DNA of 5,313 nt, taken from contig DDPE01000013.1 of NCBI GenBank assembly GCA_002342035.1, positions 1 to 5,313 of the forward strand, given 5' to 3'. Shown here in pieces: positions 1-5,313 of this stretch. The notes beneath the pieces were generated by a model that made no database searches, was not told the DNA's origin, and saw nothing but the letters and a program-made list of their open reading frames with translations. Position 1 is the first letter of the stretch; each line of letters opens with the position of its first letter. The stretch comes from Asticcacaulis sp. UBA2476 (lineage in GTDB: Bacteria > Pseudomonadota > Alphaproteobacteria > Caulobacterales > Caulobacteraceae). Made by a program: the position numbers and the translations under genes.

Positions 1-429
1 CCCGCAGCCGGTGCCAACGATAATCGCAAAGACAGAACCGGCCCCTGCCCCCGCCCCATCGACGGCTTCGCTGAGCGCCAGACAGTTGGCATCATTGGCC
101 AGCCGGATCGGCCGCCCCAGTGCGGTTTCCAGATCCTGACGGAACGGCTTACCATTCAGATAGGTCGAATTTGAATTGCGCATGACCCCGGTGCGCGGCG
201 ATAGGGAACCGGGCGAGCCGATCCCTACGGTAGCGCTAACACGCTCAAGTTCCGGCGCCTTGGTTTTTGCCTCAGTCTCCACCCGCGCGATCAGGTCACT
301 GACCAGACGAATAGCCGCAGGATAACTGCCGGGATTGGGCTCACGCTGGCGACTGAGGAAGGTTCCGTCCGCCGACAGCGCCGCTGCCTCGATCTTCGTG
401 CCCCCGAAATCAACGCCAATATAAAGCAT
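1..429 (-). CDS. ROK-family sugar kinase, Mak/fructokinase-like (C-terminal part outside window)
   Basis: This gene encodes the first 143 residues of a cytoplasmic ATP-dependent hexose kinase; the rest lies beyond the left edge. The N-terminal phosphate-binding loop DFGGTKIE is at residues 7-14. The segment GSPGSLSPRTG (71-81) followed by NSNSTYLNGKPF (85-96) is the sugar-site region typical of E. coli Mak (fructokinase) and NagK. LANDANCLALSEA (110-122) carries the expected catalytic base Asp113, and IVGTGCG (137-143) is the second phosphate loop, cut by the window edge. The ATG at 429 is the earliest possible start: an in-frame TAA lies at 433-435, and a weak GGGA ribosome site lies about seven bases upstream. 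The likely reaction is fructose to fructose-6-phosphate; mannose, glucose or N-acetylglucosamine are alternatives within ROK. It lies downstream of the sugar transporter in the same direction, but a terminator stands between them. The family call is firm; the substrate is inferred from recalled similarity to Mak. Confidence 0.92.
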   Translation of the reverse strand, partial: MLYIGVDFGGTKIEAAALSADGTFLSRQREPNPGSYPAAIRLVSDLIARVETEAKTKAPELERVSATVGIGSPGSLSPRTGVMRNSNSTYLNGKPFRQDLETALGRPIRLANDANCLALSEAVDGAGAGAGSVFAIIVGTGCG

Positions 430-462
430 CTTTTATCCCAGATCGGCCTCAGCCGTTTTTTT

Positions 463-509
463 AGAGCGCATCCCAAAACGTGTGAAGCGGTTTTCGGGAT
501 AGATGCGCG
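463..509. repeat. Alphaproteobacterial intergenic palindromic repeat
   Basis: This is an imperfect inverted repeat in the gap between transporter and kinase. Outer arms GCGCAT (466-471) and ATGCGC (503-508) pair, and inner arms ATCCCAAAAC (470-479) and GTTTTCGGGAT (490-500) pair with one bulged C; the centre is GTGTGAAGCG. Short dispersed repeats that begin AGAGCG and contain GTGTGAAGCGGTTTTCGGGA-like cores are very frequent between genes in Rhizobiales and other alphaproteobacteria. I recognise this copy from that style; I have not searched for it. It lies in the 5' leader or promoter region of the kinase and may fold in the RNA. A weak promoter-like pair on the minus strand (TTGAGT at 520-525, CTATCC at 497-502) overlaps it, but I do not call it as a promoter. 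Confidence 0.6.
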
Positions 510-523
510 TACGAAAAATACTC

Positions 524-566
524 AAATAAAAAGGCCCCCGCCTGTTTAAGGCTTAAGCAGGGGCCC
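524..566 (-). terminator. Intrinsic terminator of the sugar transporter gene
   Basis: Read on the minus strand, the RNA forms a GC-rich hairpin about 30 bases after the transporter stop codon. GGGGCC (560-565) pairs with GGCCCC (533-538), and a second helix pairs AAGCA (555-559) with TGTTT (543-547), including one G-T pair, with a four-base bulge on one side. The hairpin is followed at once by TTTTTATTT (532-524). This is the usual layout of a Rho-independent terminator. It implies that the kinase downstream depends on readthrough or on its own promoter within roughly 100 bases. Confidence 0.8.
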
Positions 567-596
567 TCGTTTACAGTTCAGCGTTGATTGGCCAGA

Positions 597-1946
597 TTAG
601 TGGCCAGACGACACGCCTTCTTCGATGGCATGGACCGGTGCCTTGGGTGCCACAATGGCAAACCACAGCACATAGACGTAGCACAGAAGCGGCGCGATAA
701 AGCCGAGGTTACGGCTGCCGGTCGCATCGGTGATTGCCCCGAAAGCCAGCGGCAGGAACGCACCACCGACAATCGCCAGCACCAGAAGACCCGACGTTGC
801 CGAAGTGGCGGCGGTCGAGCGTTCCAGCGTCAGGGTGAAGATGGTCGGGAACATGATCGAGTTGAACAGCCCCACCAGCAAAGCCGCAAAGCCAGGAATG
901 ACGCCCGTGGTCAGAGGCAGATCAACGCCCAGCAGATTAACCGTCGAATTCATATCCGAAGGCACCATGCCGTTCGTACCGATCACGATACCGCACATGA
1001 TCATTGCACCGACGGCAAATACGCCCAGCAGGATGTGCCCCTTGATGAACTTCAGCATGGCCGAGCCGGCAAAACGGCCGATCATGGCAAACAACATGTA
1101 GAAGGTGATCAGCTTACCGGCTTCCTGAGCGCCGAGGTTGAAGATGTTCTTTTGCTCAAGGAACAACAGCAGGTTCAGGGAGATTGCGACTTCCGCACCA
1201 ACATAAAGGAAGATGCCGATAGCGCCCAGATTAGCCCACTTGGACTGAAGCGCCGAGAACGGCGACACCAGATGGCCCATTTTCGGGGCTGCGTCGGTGA
1301 TTTTCTGACGCACCAGCCAGATGGCCACGATGAACACAGCCAGAGCGGCGGCGATCAGGAAGTAGACATTGCCCACAAACGACAGGGTTTCCTGACGCAG
1401 GGTTTCGGTGACCACGACGTCTTCCTTGAAGATGTCACCGCCCAAGAGGAAGGTTGCGCCGAAGAACATACCGCAAGCCGCACCCAGCGAGTTAAACGCC
1501 TGAGACAGGTTGAGGCGGAAGGCCGAGTCAGAAGGCTTACCCAGCGACGCGATCAGCGGGTTGGCCGCCACCTGCAACAGGGTCACGCCCGATGCCATGG
1601 TAAACAAAGCGACGAGGAAGACTGGATAGATTTGAACCTTGGTGGCGACCAGCGCAATCAGGCAGCCAATGACAATGCCGCCAAGGCCTAGCAGAACCGA
1701 CTTGGCATAGCCGAATTTCGACAGGAACGCGGCCGACGGGAATGACATAACCCCGTAAGCGATGAAGAACGCAAAGCCGGTCAGATTGGCTTCGAGGTTG
1801 TTAAGCGTGAAGACCGTCTTCATGGCCTTCAGCAATGGATCTAGCAAATTGGTGACGAACGCCCATATGAAAAAAAGCGCCGTAACATAGATGACCGCCA
1901 AGACAAGGCCGGAGCCTTTTTTGGCGCTACTTGTTGGTTCGGACAT
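597..1946 (-). CDS. FHS-family sugar:H+ symporter (FucP/GluP/NagP-like MFS transporter)
   Basis: This is a complete 449-residue inner-membrane transporter of the major facilitator superfamily, with about twelve hydrophobic helices and a short basic cytoplasmic N-terminus (SAKKGS). Family marks are FFIWAFVTNLLDPLLK (25-40), FAFFIAYGVMSFPSA (58-72), LLQVAANPLIASLG (123-136), RLNLSQAFNSLG (144-155) and NSIMFPTIF (362-370). These are typical of the fucose / glucose-galactose / N-acetylglucosamine branch. Asp36 aligns by motif with the proton-linked Asp46 of E. coli FucP, while Gln125 stands where FucP has Glu135; the same ten-residue offset applies to both. The Gln suggests a GluP- or NagP-like protein rather than a fucose carrier. 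The start is the ATG at 1946, with AGGG four to eleven bases upstream (1950-1958) and an in-frame stop at 1980-1982. Its neighbour, the ROK kinase, would phosphorylate the imported sugar. Family certain; substrate not resolved. Confidence 0.95.
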   Translation of the reverse strand: MSEPTSSAKKGSGLVLAVIYVTALFFIWAFVTNLLDPLLKAMKTVFTLNNLEANLTGFAFFIAYGVMSFPSAAFLSKFGYAKSVLLGLGGIVIGCLIALVATKVQIYPVFLVALFTMASGVTLLQVAANPLIASLGKPSDSAFRLNLSQAFNSLGAACGMFFGATFLLGGDIFKEDVVVTETLRQETLSFVGNVYFLIAAALAVFIVAIWLVRQKITDAAPKMGHLVSPFSALQSKWANLGAIGIFLYVGAEVAISLNLLLFLEQKNIFNLGAQEAGKLITFYMLFAMIGRFAGSAMLKFIKGHILLGVFAVGAMIMCGIVIGTNGMVPSDMNSTVNLLGVDLPLTTGVIPGFAALLVGLFNSIMFPTIFTLTLERSTAATSATSGLLVLAIVGGAFLPLAFGAITDATGSRNLGFIAPLLCYVYVLWFAIVAPKAPVHAIEEGVSSGH

Positions 1947-1978
1947 GTACCCTACCCTGTGTTCGGTGACGAAGGCTC

Positions 1979-2009
1979 TTTATAGGCCCTTCCCGATTAA
2001 ATAAATCAA
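1979..2009 (-). promoter_or_regulatory. Candidate sigma-70-type promoter proximal to the transporter
   Basis: On the minus strand TTGATT (2009-2004) is followed after 19 bases by TATAAA (1984-1979). This would place the transcription start around 1970 and give a leader of roughly 25 bases before the ATG at 1946. The -10 box is close to consensus; the -35 match is partial and the spacer is long. A short inverted repeat GATT/AATC lies in the spacer, and the 16-base near-palindrome at 2014-2029 lies directly upstream. This is pattern matching only. Confidence 0.35.
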
Positions 2010-2013
2010 ATTT

Positions 2014-2029
2014 CAAAAAGCGCGTTTTG
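2014..2029. promoter_or_regulatory. 16-base near-palindrome, possible operator
   Basis: CAAAA (2014-2018) and TTTTG (2025-2029) are exact inverted arms around AGCGCG, so 14 of 16 positions are symmetric. A looser pair, CAAATT (2007-2012) and AATTTG (2035-2040), surrounds it with almost the same centre. Size and symmetry suit a dimeric regulator of the LacI or GntR type, which commonly controls sugar transporter genes. No regulator gene lies in the window, so the binding protein is unknown. Confidence 0.4.
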
Positions 2030-2035
2030 GCGTTA

Positions 2036-2149
2036 ATTTGCAACTGAAAAAATCGCCGGACGTCAATTTTTTTCATTTTTCGCCCTTTACGCGCAAATCG
2101 TACAAAGTTCGATTTTCAGCAAATACTTATAATTAGCCAAGAAATTTGC
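2036..2149. repeat. Four copies of GCAAAT/ATTTGC upstream of the transporter
   Basis: ATTTGC occurs at 2036-2041 and 2144-2149, and GCAAAT at 2093-2098 and 2119-2124. The last two copies form an inverted pair around the candidate distal -10 box. Spacings between starts are 57, 26 and 25 bases. A given hexamer would be expected less than once in a region of this size, so the cluster may be a set of regulator half-sites. AT-richness of the region raises the chance of coincidence. Confidence 0.45.
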
Positions 2150-2198
2150 CTGACAATTGCGAAAGCGCCCTCAAGAGACGAAAATTAACCTTTACGCG
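2084..2198. repeat. 10-base direct repeat CCTTTACGCG, 105 bases apart
   Basis: CCTTTACGCG is found at 2084-2093 and again at 2189-2198. The start-to-start distance is exactly 105 bases, about ten helical turns, so both copies face the same side of the DNA. This could be a pair of binding sites joined by looping, or chance. The sequence does not match an operator I can name. Confidence 0.35.
2126..2156 (-). promoter_or_regulatory. Candidate distal promoter for the transporter
   Basis: On the minus strand TTGTCA (2156-2151) and TATAAG (2131-2126) each match the sigma-70 consensus at five of six positions, but the spacer is 19 bases. The leader from here to the transporter ATG would be about 170 bases. 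The pair is bracketed by GCAAAT (2119-2124) and ATTTGC (2144-2149), which would fit a repressor site over the promoter. It competes with the proximal candidate, and neither is proven. Confidence 0.3.
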
Positions 2199-2294
2199 AA
2201 AAATTCATAAAAAAATTTCGTAACTTAGGTTTTTTTGACGTTAATGCCGATTCCGCAGCGCACCATTGATGATTCGCCGGTTCGCGGTGGCCGG

Positions 2295-3812
2295 TTACAC
2301 GCCGACACCGCCCGCCGCCAAGGCTGCGCCATAGGTTTTCAGAACGTCATCGTGGGTCGGAGCCTGACGCGCGGCCGCGGCCAAAGCCTCAGCCATCAAG
2401 GCCAGATTCCGCTGCAATTCATCAGCCCCCATCCGCTCGGCCAGCGGGTCATAGCCCGTCGGGATGACCTCCTGCCCGATCAGCACCGACAACCAGGAAT
2501 CGAGCTTAAACAGTTCGCGGCTTTCCACGACGATGCGCCCGGTATCTCTGAATAAATCCAGCCGGTGTTGCAGGCTGTCGGATATGGTCTGCGCCGCCAT
2601 GTCGCGCCAGAACGGACTGTCGTCACGCACTGTGGCCTTATAATGCAGCACCAGAAAATCGCGGACATCCTCGTATTCAAAGCGGATCTGTCGGTTATAT
2701 TGCTGCCGCAACGCCTCGGAAAATCCTTTATCCGGCATCATCTGGATCAGGTTCAGCACGCTTTTCTGGATCAGATGTATGGCCGTGGATTCGAGCGGTT
2801 CCAGAAATCCGCAGGCTAAGCCCATAGCAATGACGTTCTTGACCCAGGCTTCACGGCGCACACCGGTTTTGAACTTGACCAGCCTCGGATCACCCAGAGC
2901 TTCACCATCCAGATTATCAAGCAGCACCTTTGCTGCGGCCTCGTCACTCAGGTGCGCGCTGGAATAGACATAGCCATTGCCAATCCGGTGCTGAAGCGGG
3001 ATGCGCCATTGCCAGCCCGCCTCACGCGCCGTCGCCCGTGTATAGGGCGTCAGCGGCGTGGTGCGTGCCGATGGCACCGCGACGGCCCGGTCACACGGCA
3101 AAAGCCCCGTCCAGTCATCATAGGCTGTGCCCAGCGCCCCCCCGGTCAGCAACGCCCGAAAGCCCGTGCAGTCGATAAACAGATCGCCACTGACTTCGCG
3201 CCCATCCTCAAGCCGCAGCGTAGTCACATGGCCGGTGGCACTGTCGGTCGCCACGCCGGTGATCTTGCCTTCCAGACGTTGAACCGAACGGGCCTCAGCA
3301 AAGCCGCGCAGATACTGCGCATAAAGCCCGGCATCAAAGTGATAGGCATAGCTTAAGGTCGACAGAGCGGTTGGGCCCGTCTTTGGAAACGCAAACCGGT
3401 TTTGAGCGCTCAAAAGCGTGCCGAGATTGAACCGGGATAGATCCGGCGCAATCCCCAGCTTGCGCGCCCGCAACCAGTAGGCATGAAATCCGGCAGCGTC
3501 GATATCACTGCCGTGCCGGGCAAAGGGGTGCAGATAGCTTGCCCCCTTACGCGACCAGTCGACAAACTCGATCCCCAGTTTAAAAGTGCCACGGGTCTGC
3601 ACCATGAAATCGCGCTCATCAATCCCAAGCAAACGATTAAAGGCGATCAGGGGCGGAATAGACGCTTCTCCTACCCCGATAATACCGATTTCTTCAGACT
3701 CAATCAGGGTCACACGGGTAGACGTCGGCACAAATTTCGCCAATGCGGCGGCACACATCCATCCGGCAGCGCCACCCCCGGCAATGACGATATGTTCTAG
3801 CTGTGCGCTCAT
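2295..3812 (-). CDS. Flavin-dependent (tryptophan) halogenase-family protein, second gene of the pair
   Basis: This complete 505-residue cytoplasmic protein has the length and motif order of the Trp_halogenase family (PrnA/RebH-like), which uses FADH2, O2 and halide to halogenate an aromatic substrate. The FAD loop GGGAAG is at residues 12-17, GVGEAS at 46-51, and the Lys of TFKLGIEF (Lys78) fits the catalytic lysine (Lys79 of PrnA and RebH). A further FAD-site segment FIDCTGFRALL spans 222-232, WQWRIP (the WxWxIP family signature) is at 267-272, and EPLESTA at 338-344 places the catalytic glutamate at Glu341. In PrnA/RebH the last residue of that motif is a halide-site Gly; here it is Ala344. 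The start ATG (3812) overlaps the upstream gene's stop as ATGA and has AGGG seven bases upstream. No flavin reductase gene is in the window. The family is certain, but the substrate and even halogenation are unproven; a monooxygenase-like role is possible. Confidence 0.93.
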   Translation of the reverse strand: MSAQLEHIVIAGGGAAGWMCAAALAKFVPTSTRVTLIESEEIGIIGVGEASIPPLIAFNRLLGIDERDFMVQTRGTFKLGIEFVDWSRKGASYLHPFARHGSDIDAAGFHAYWLRARKLGIAPDLSRFNLGTLLSAQNRFAFPKTGPTALSTLSYAYHFDAGLYAQYLRGFAEARSVQRLEGKITGVATDSATGHVTTLRLEDGREVSGDLFIDCTGFRALLTGGALGTAYDDWTGLLPCDRAVAVPSARTTPLTPYTRATAREAGWQWRIPLQHRIGNGYVYSSAHLSDEAAAKVLLDNLDGEALGDPRLVKFKTGVRREAWVKNVIAMGLACGFLEPLESTAIHLIQKSVLNLIQMMPDKGFSEALRQQYNRQIRFEYEDVRDFLVLHYKATVRDDSPFWRDMAAQTISDSLQHRLDLFRDTGRIVVESRELFKLDSWLSVLIGQEVIPTGYDPLAERMGADELQRNLALMAEALAAAARQAPTHDDVLKTYGAALAAGGVGV

Positions 3813-3824
3813 GCCTGAGCCCTG
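3809..3824 (-). promoter_or_regulatory. ATGA stop-start overlap with internal ribosome site
   Basis: The stop TGA of the upstream halogenase gene (3811-3809) and the start ATG of the downstream one (3812-3810) share bases in ATGA. CAGGG (3824-3820), inside the upstream coding sequence, sits seven bases before the ATG as a ribosome site. This arrangement usually means translational coupling and one transcript, so the two paralogs are probably made together in similar amounts. Confidence 0.85.
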
Positions 3825-5313
3825 ACCGGCTTGAGAAAGGCCTCTGAGGCACAGTGACGGGCGATAAACTCGGCATGGCTCGGCAACTGTTGCGTCACCT
3901 TCTCGATTTCCGCCAGACGCTGGCGCATCAGGCTGCGCAGTTCGAACTCGCCCAAGCGGTCGGCGAGAGGATCATAGATATCGGAGACGACACCCTGCCC
4001 GTTAAAAATAGCCGTCCAGCTCGGCAGCTTAAACGTATCACGGTCCTCGGTGATGACCCGGCCACAGTGGGCAAACAGGTCCATCCGCGCCTGAAGGCTG
4101 TCAGGGATCGGCATGTCCGCGCAATAGCGCCACAGCTCGCCGTCCTGACGGGTATTGAGGCGATAGTGAAGGATGATGAAATCGCGTACCCGCTCATATT
4201 CCCTCAGTACCATACGGTTAAACTCATCCTCAATGGCCTGAGAATGGCTGCGGCTGGGGTAGAACTCCAGAAAGCGCACCATCAGGTTCTGAATGAAGTT
4301 GATAGAGGTCGATTCCAGCGGCTCGATAAAGCCGGACGCCAGCCCCGTGCAAATGCAGTTCTTATTCCAGAACTTGTTGCGATAGCCGGTCGTAAAGCGG
4401 ATCAGCATCGGGTCTTTGAGCGGGGCCCCATCCAGATTAGCCATCAGTGTGTCCAGCGCGCTCTGTTCATCGGTAAAGTTTGATGAAAAAACATGGCCAT
4501 TGCCCGTGCGATGCTGAAGCGGGATACGCCACTGCCAGCCAGCCTCCCGCGCCGTCGACACGGTATAGGGCTGCAACGGATCTGTCCGTTCACACGGCAC
4601 CGCCCAGGCCCGATCCACCGGCAGATAATGGCTCCAGTCCGTATAGCCGGTCTTAAGCGCGCCTTCGATCAGCAGGCCGCGGAAACCGGAACAGTCGATG
4701 AAGAAATCCGCCGCCTCGACGCGTCCGTCCTCAAGCGTCACGCTCTCGATAAAGCCATCTTCGCTGCGCAGATTAACGCCGCTAATCTTGGCATTCAGGC
4801 GCTTGACGCCGCGCGCCTCGGCATGACGGCGCAGGAAGCGCGCATAAAGCGAGGCGTCGAAATGAAATGCATAATTATAATTATGCATCGGCGAGCGCGG
4901 GTCCGGATTTGGCGGAAAAAAACGGTCAGCCAGCGCCAGTTGCGCCGACAGGCTGAACGCCTCCAGCGGCGTCTGATCGCCGAGCGACCTGAGCCTGCGC
5001 CACAGGGCATAGGCGCTGATGGCCTGATGGTCGTCGCCGAAATCGCCAAAGCCGTGAAAATAGCGGTTCGTCTCATGGCCCCAGCCGCGAAACTCGATCC
5101 CCAGTTTGAAGGTCGCTTCGGTCGCGCGCACAAACTCAGCTTCATTCAGGCCGATATGATCGTTGAAAAAACGGATGGCCGGGACGGTGGCCTCCCCCAC
5201 GCCGATGATGCCGATCTCTTCGGATTCGATCAGCAGTACCTCAACCTCTTTGGGCACTGCGACGCTAAGGGCCGCCGCACTCATCCAGCCGGCGGTGCCG
5301 CCGCCCACGATGA
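3809..5313 (-). CDS. Flavin-dependent (tryptophan) halogenase-family protein, first gene of the pair (N-terminus outside window)
   Basis: This is a nearly complete paralog of the gene downstream. The reading frame stays open to the right edge: the GTG at 5308 is the Val of the FAD loop IVGGGTAGWM, not a start, so about eight to ten residues are missing. Numbering from that Val, GGGTAG is at 2-7, GVGEAT at 36-41, the predicted catalytic Lys68 lies in TFKLGIEF, FIDCSGFRGLL is at 203-213, WQWRIP at 258-263 and EPLESTS at 329-335, with catalytic Glu332 and Ser335 in place of the halide-site Gly. Long identical blocks shared with the neighbour (13 residues ending GVGEA; 16 residues across WQWRIPLQHR) show tandem duplication followed by divergence. 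The C-terminal section keeps the VRDFIILHYR segment matching VRDFLVLHYK in the paralog. Expected partners are a flavin reductase and an aromatic substrate, neither visible here. Family certain, substrate unknown. Confidence 0.93.
   Translation of the reverse strand, partial: IVGGGTAGWMSAAALSVAVPKEVEVLLIESEEIGIIGVGEATVPAIRFFNDHIGLNEAEFVRATEATFKLGIEFRGWGHETNRYFHGFGDFGDDHQAISAYALWRRLRSLGDQTPLEAFSLSAQLALADRFFPPNPDPRSPMHNYNYAFHFDASLYARFLRRHAEARGVKRLNAKISGVNLRSEDGFIESVTLEDGRVEAADFFIDCSGFRGLLIEGALKTGYTDWSHYLPVDRAWAVPCERTDPLQPYTVSTAREAGWQWRIPLQHRTGNGHVFSSNFTDEQSALDTLMANLDGAPLKDPMLIRFTTGYRNKFWNKNCICTGLASGFIEPLESTSINFIQNLMVRFLEFYPSRSHSQAIEDEFNRMVLREYERVRDFIILHYRLNTRQDGELWRYCADMPIPDSLQARMDLFAHCGRVITEDRDTFKLPSWTAIFNGQGVVSDIYDPLADRLGEFELRSLMRQRLAEIEKVTQQLPSHAEFIARHCASEAFLKPVRAQA
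4867..4888. repeat. Perfect 22-base AT-rich palindrome inside the halogenase gene
   Basis: The arms ATGCATAATTA (4867-4877) and TAATTATGCAT (4878-4888) are exact reverse complements with no spacer. The site falls in GC-rich coding DNA and encodes Met-His-Asn-Tyr-Asn-Tyr-Ala; alternating Asn and Tyr codons (AAT, TAT) create much of the symmetry. It could bind a dimeric regulator or extrude as a cruciform, but it may simply reflect the codons used. Confidence 0.6.

Larger units (their letters stand above)
1947..2294. other. AT-rich intergenic region between halogenase pair and transporter
   Basis: These 348 bases hold no credible gene. They are clearly more AT-rich than the flanking coding DNA and carry several A and T runs. 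They contain the leader and promoter-like boxes of the transporter plus a cluster of short repeats listed separately. The halogenase stop at 2295 is not followed by a strong intrinsic terminator on the minus strand. The best structure is an A7/T7 pairing around 2209-2237, which is weak, so transcription from the halogenases may continue into the transporter. The plus strand has a 2235-2555 reading frame, but it runs antisense through the halogenase end and shows no sign of being real. Confidence 0.8.

Noticed and set aside
444..462. Short hairpin CGGC/GCCG followed by seven T on the plus strand
   Set aside because: The stem is only four pairs and no plus-strand gene precedes it, so I do not call it a terminator.
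588..1691. 367-codon open frame on the plus strand
   Set aside because: It lies antisense inside the transporter gene. Its translation is rich in His, Arg, Gln and Asp with no recognisable domain, as expected for the complement of a GC-rich membrane protein gene.
2038..2066. TTGACG with 17-base spacer to TTGCAA on the minus strand
   Set aside because: The -35 box is good but the -10 box does not resemble either the sigma-70 or the Caulobacter-type consensus.
2128..2133. Perfect TATAAT on the plus strand
   Set aside because: No acceptable -35 box lies at a suitable distance and there is no plus-strand gene to serve; it sits in an AT-rich stretch.
2209..2237. A7/T7 inverted pair after the second halogenase as a terminator
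   Set aside because: The stem is purely A-T with a long loop and no GC core, so it would be a poor intrinsic terminator.
2952..3356. 134-codon open frame on the plus strand
   Set aside because: It is antisense to the second halogenase gene, with Arg/Pro/Ala-rich low-complexity translation typical of a shadow frame.
3854..4483. 209-codon open frame on the plus strand
   Set aside because: It is fully antisense to the first halogenase gene, has no family motif, and mirrors the codon pattern of the real gene.
1..5313. tRNA, rRNA, CRISPR array or insertion sequence
   Set aside because: No cloverleaf, regularly spaced repeat array, transposase motif or terminal inverted repeats were seen on either strand.

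Overview
The window is most likely from an alphaproteobacterium, plausibly a member of the Caulobacterales such as an Asticcacaulis or Brevundimonas relative. Three things suggest this: moderately GC-rich coding DNA with an AT-rich intergenic gap, an intergenic palindromic repeat of a type common in alphaproteobacterial genomes (463-509), and adjacent PrnA-like 'tryptophan halogenase' genes next to sugar uptake and kinase genes. The taxonomic call is an inference from sequence style, not a search result.

All four protein genes lie on the minus strand, so transcription runs from right to left. At the right edge, 3809-5313 holds most of a flavin-dependent halogenase-family gene whose first codons lie outside the window. 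Its stop codon overlaps the start of a second, paralogous halogenase-family gene (2295-3812) through ATGA, so the two form a translationally coupled pair. An AT-rich gap of about 350 bases (1947-2294) follows. It holds promoter-like hexamers, a 16-base near-palindrome, four copies of GCAAAT/ATTTGC and a 10-base direct repeat, so it looks like a regulatory region for the next gene. That gene (597-1946) is a complete 12-helix sugar:H+ symporter of the FucP/GluP/NagP (FHS) family and ends in a clear intrinsic terminator (524-566). After the intergenic repeat, a ROK-family sugar kinase resembling E. coli Mak fructokinase begins at 429 and runs off the left edge.

The transporter and kinase make a coherent sugar uptake and phosphorylation pair; fructose (possibly from sucrose), another hexose or an amino sugar are possible substrates. 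Halogenase-family genes are known to sit next to TonB-dependent receptor and sugar utilisation genes in Caulobacterales and Xanthomonas, but their role there is not established. Both proteins keep the FAD-binding, WxWxIP and catalytic Lys/Glu motifs. Both differ from the characterised tryptophan halogenases at the glycine of the halide-site motif EST-G (Ala in one, Ser in the other). The halogenase pair and its link to sugar uptake are the most interesting part of the window.
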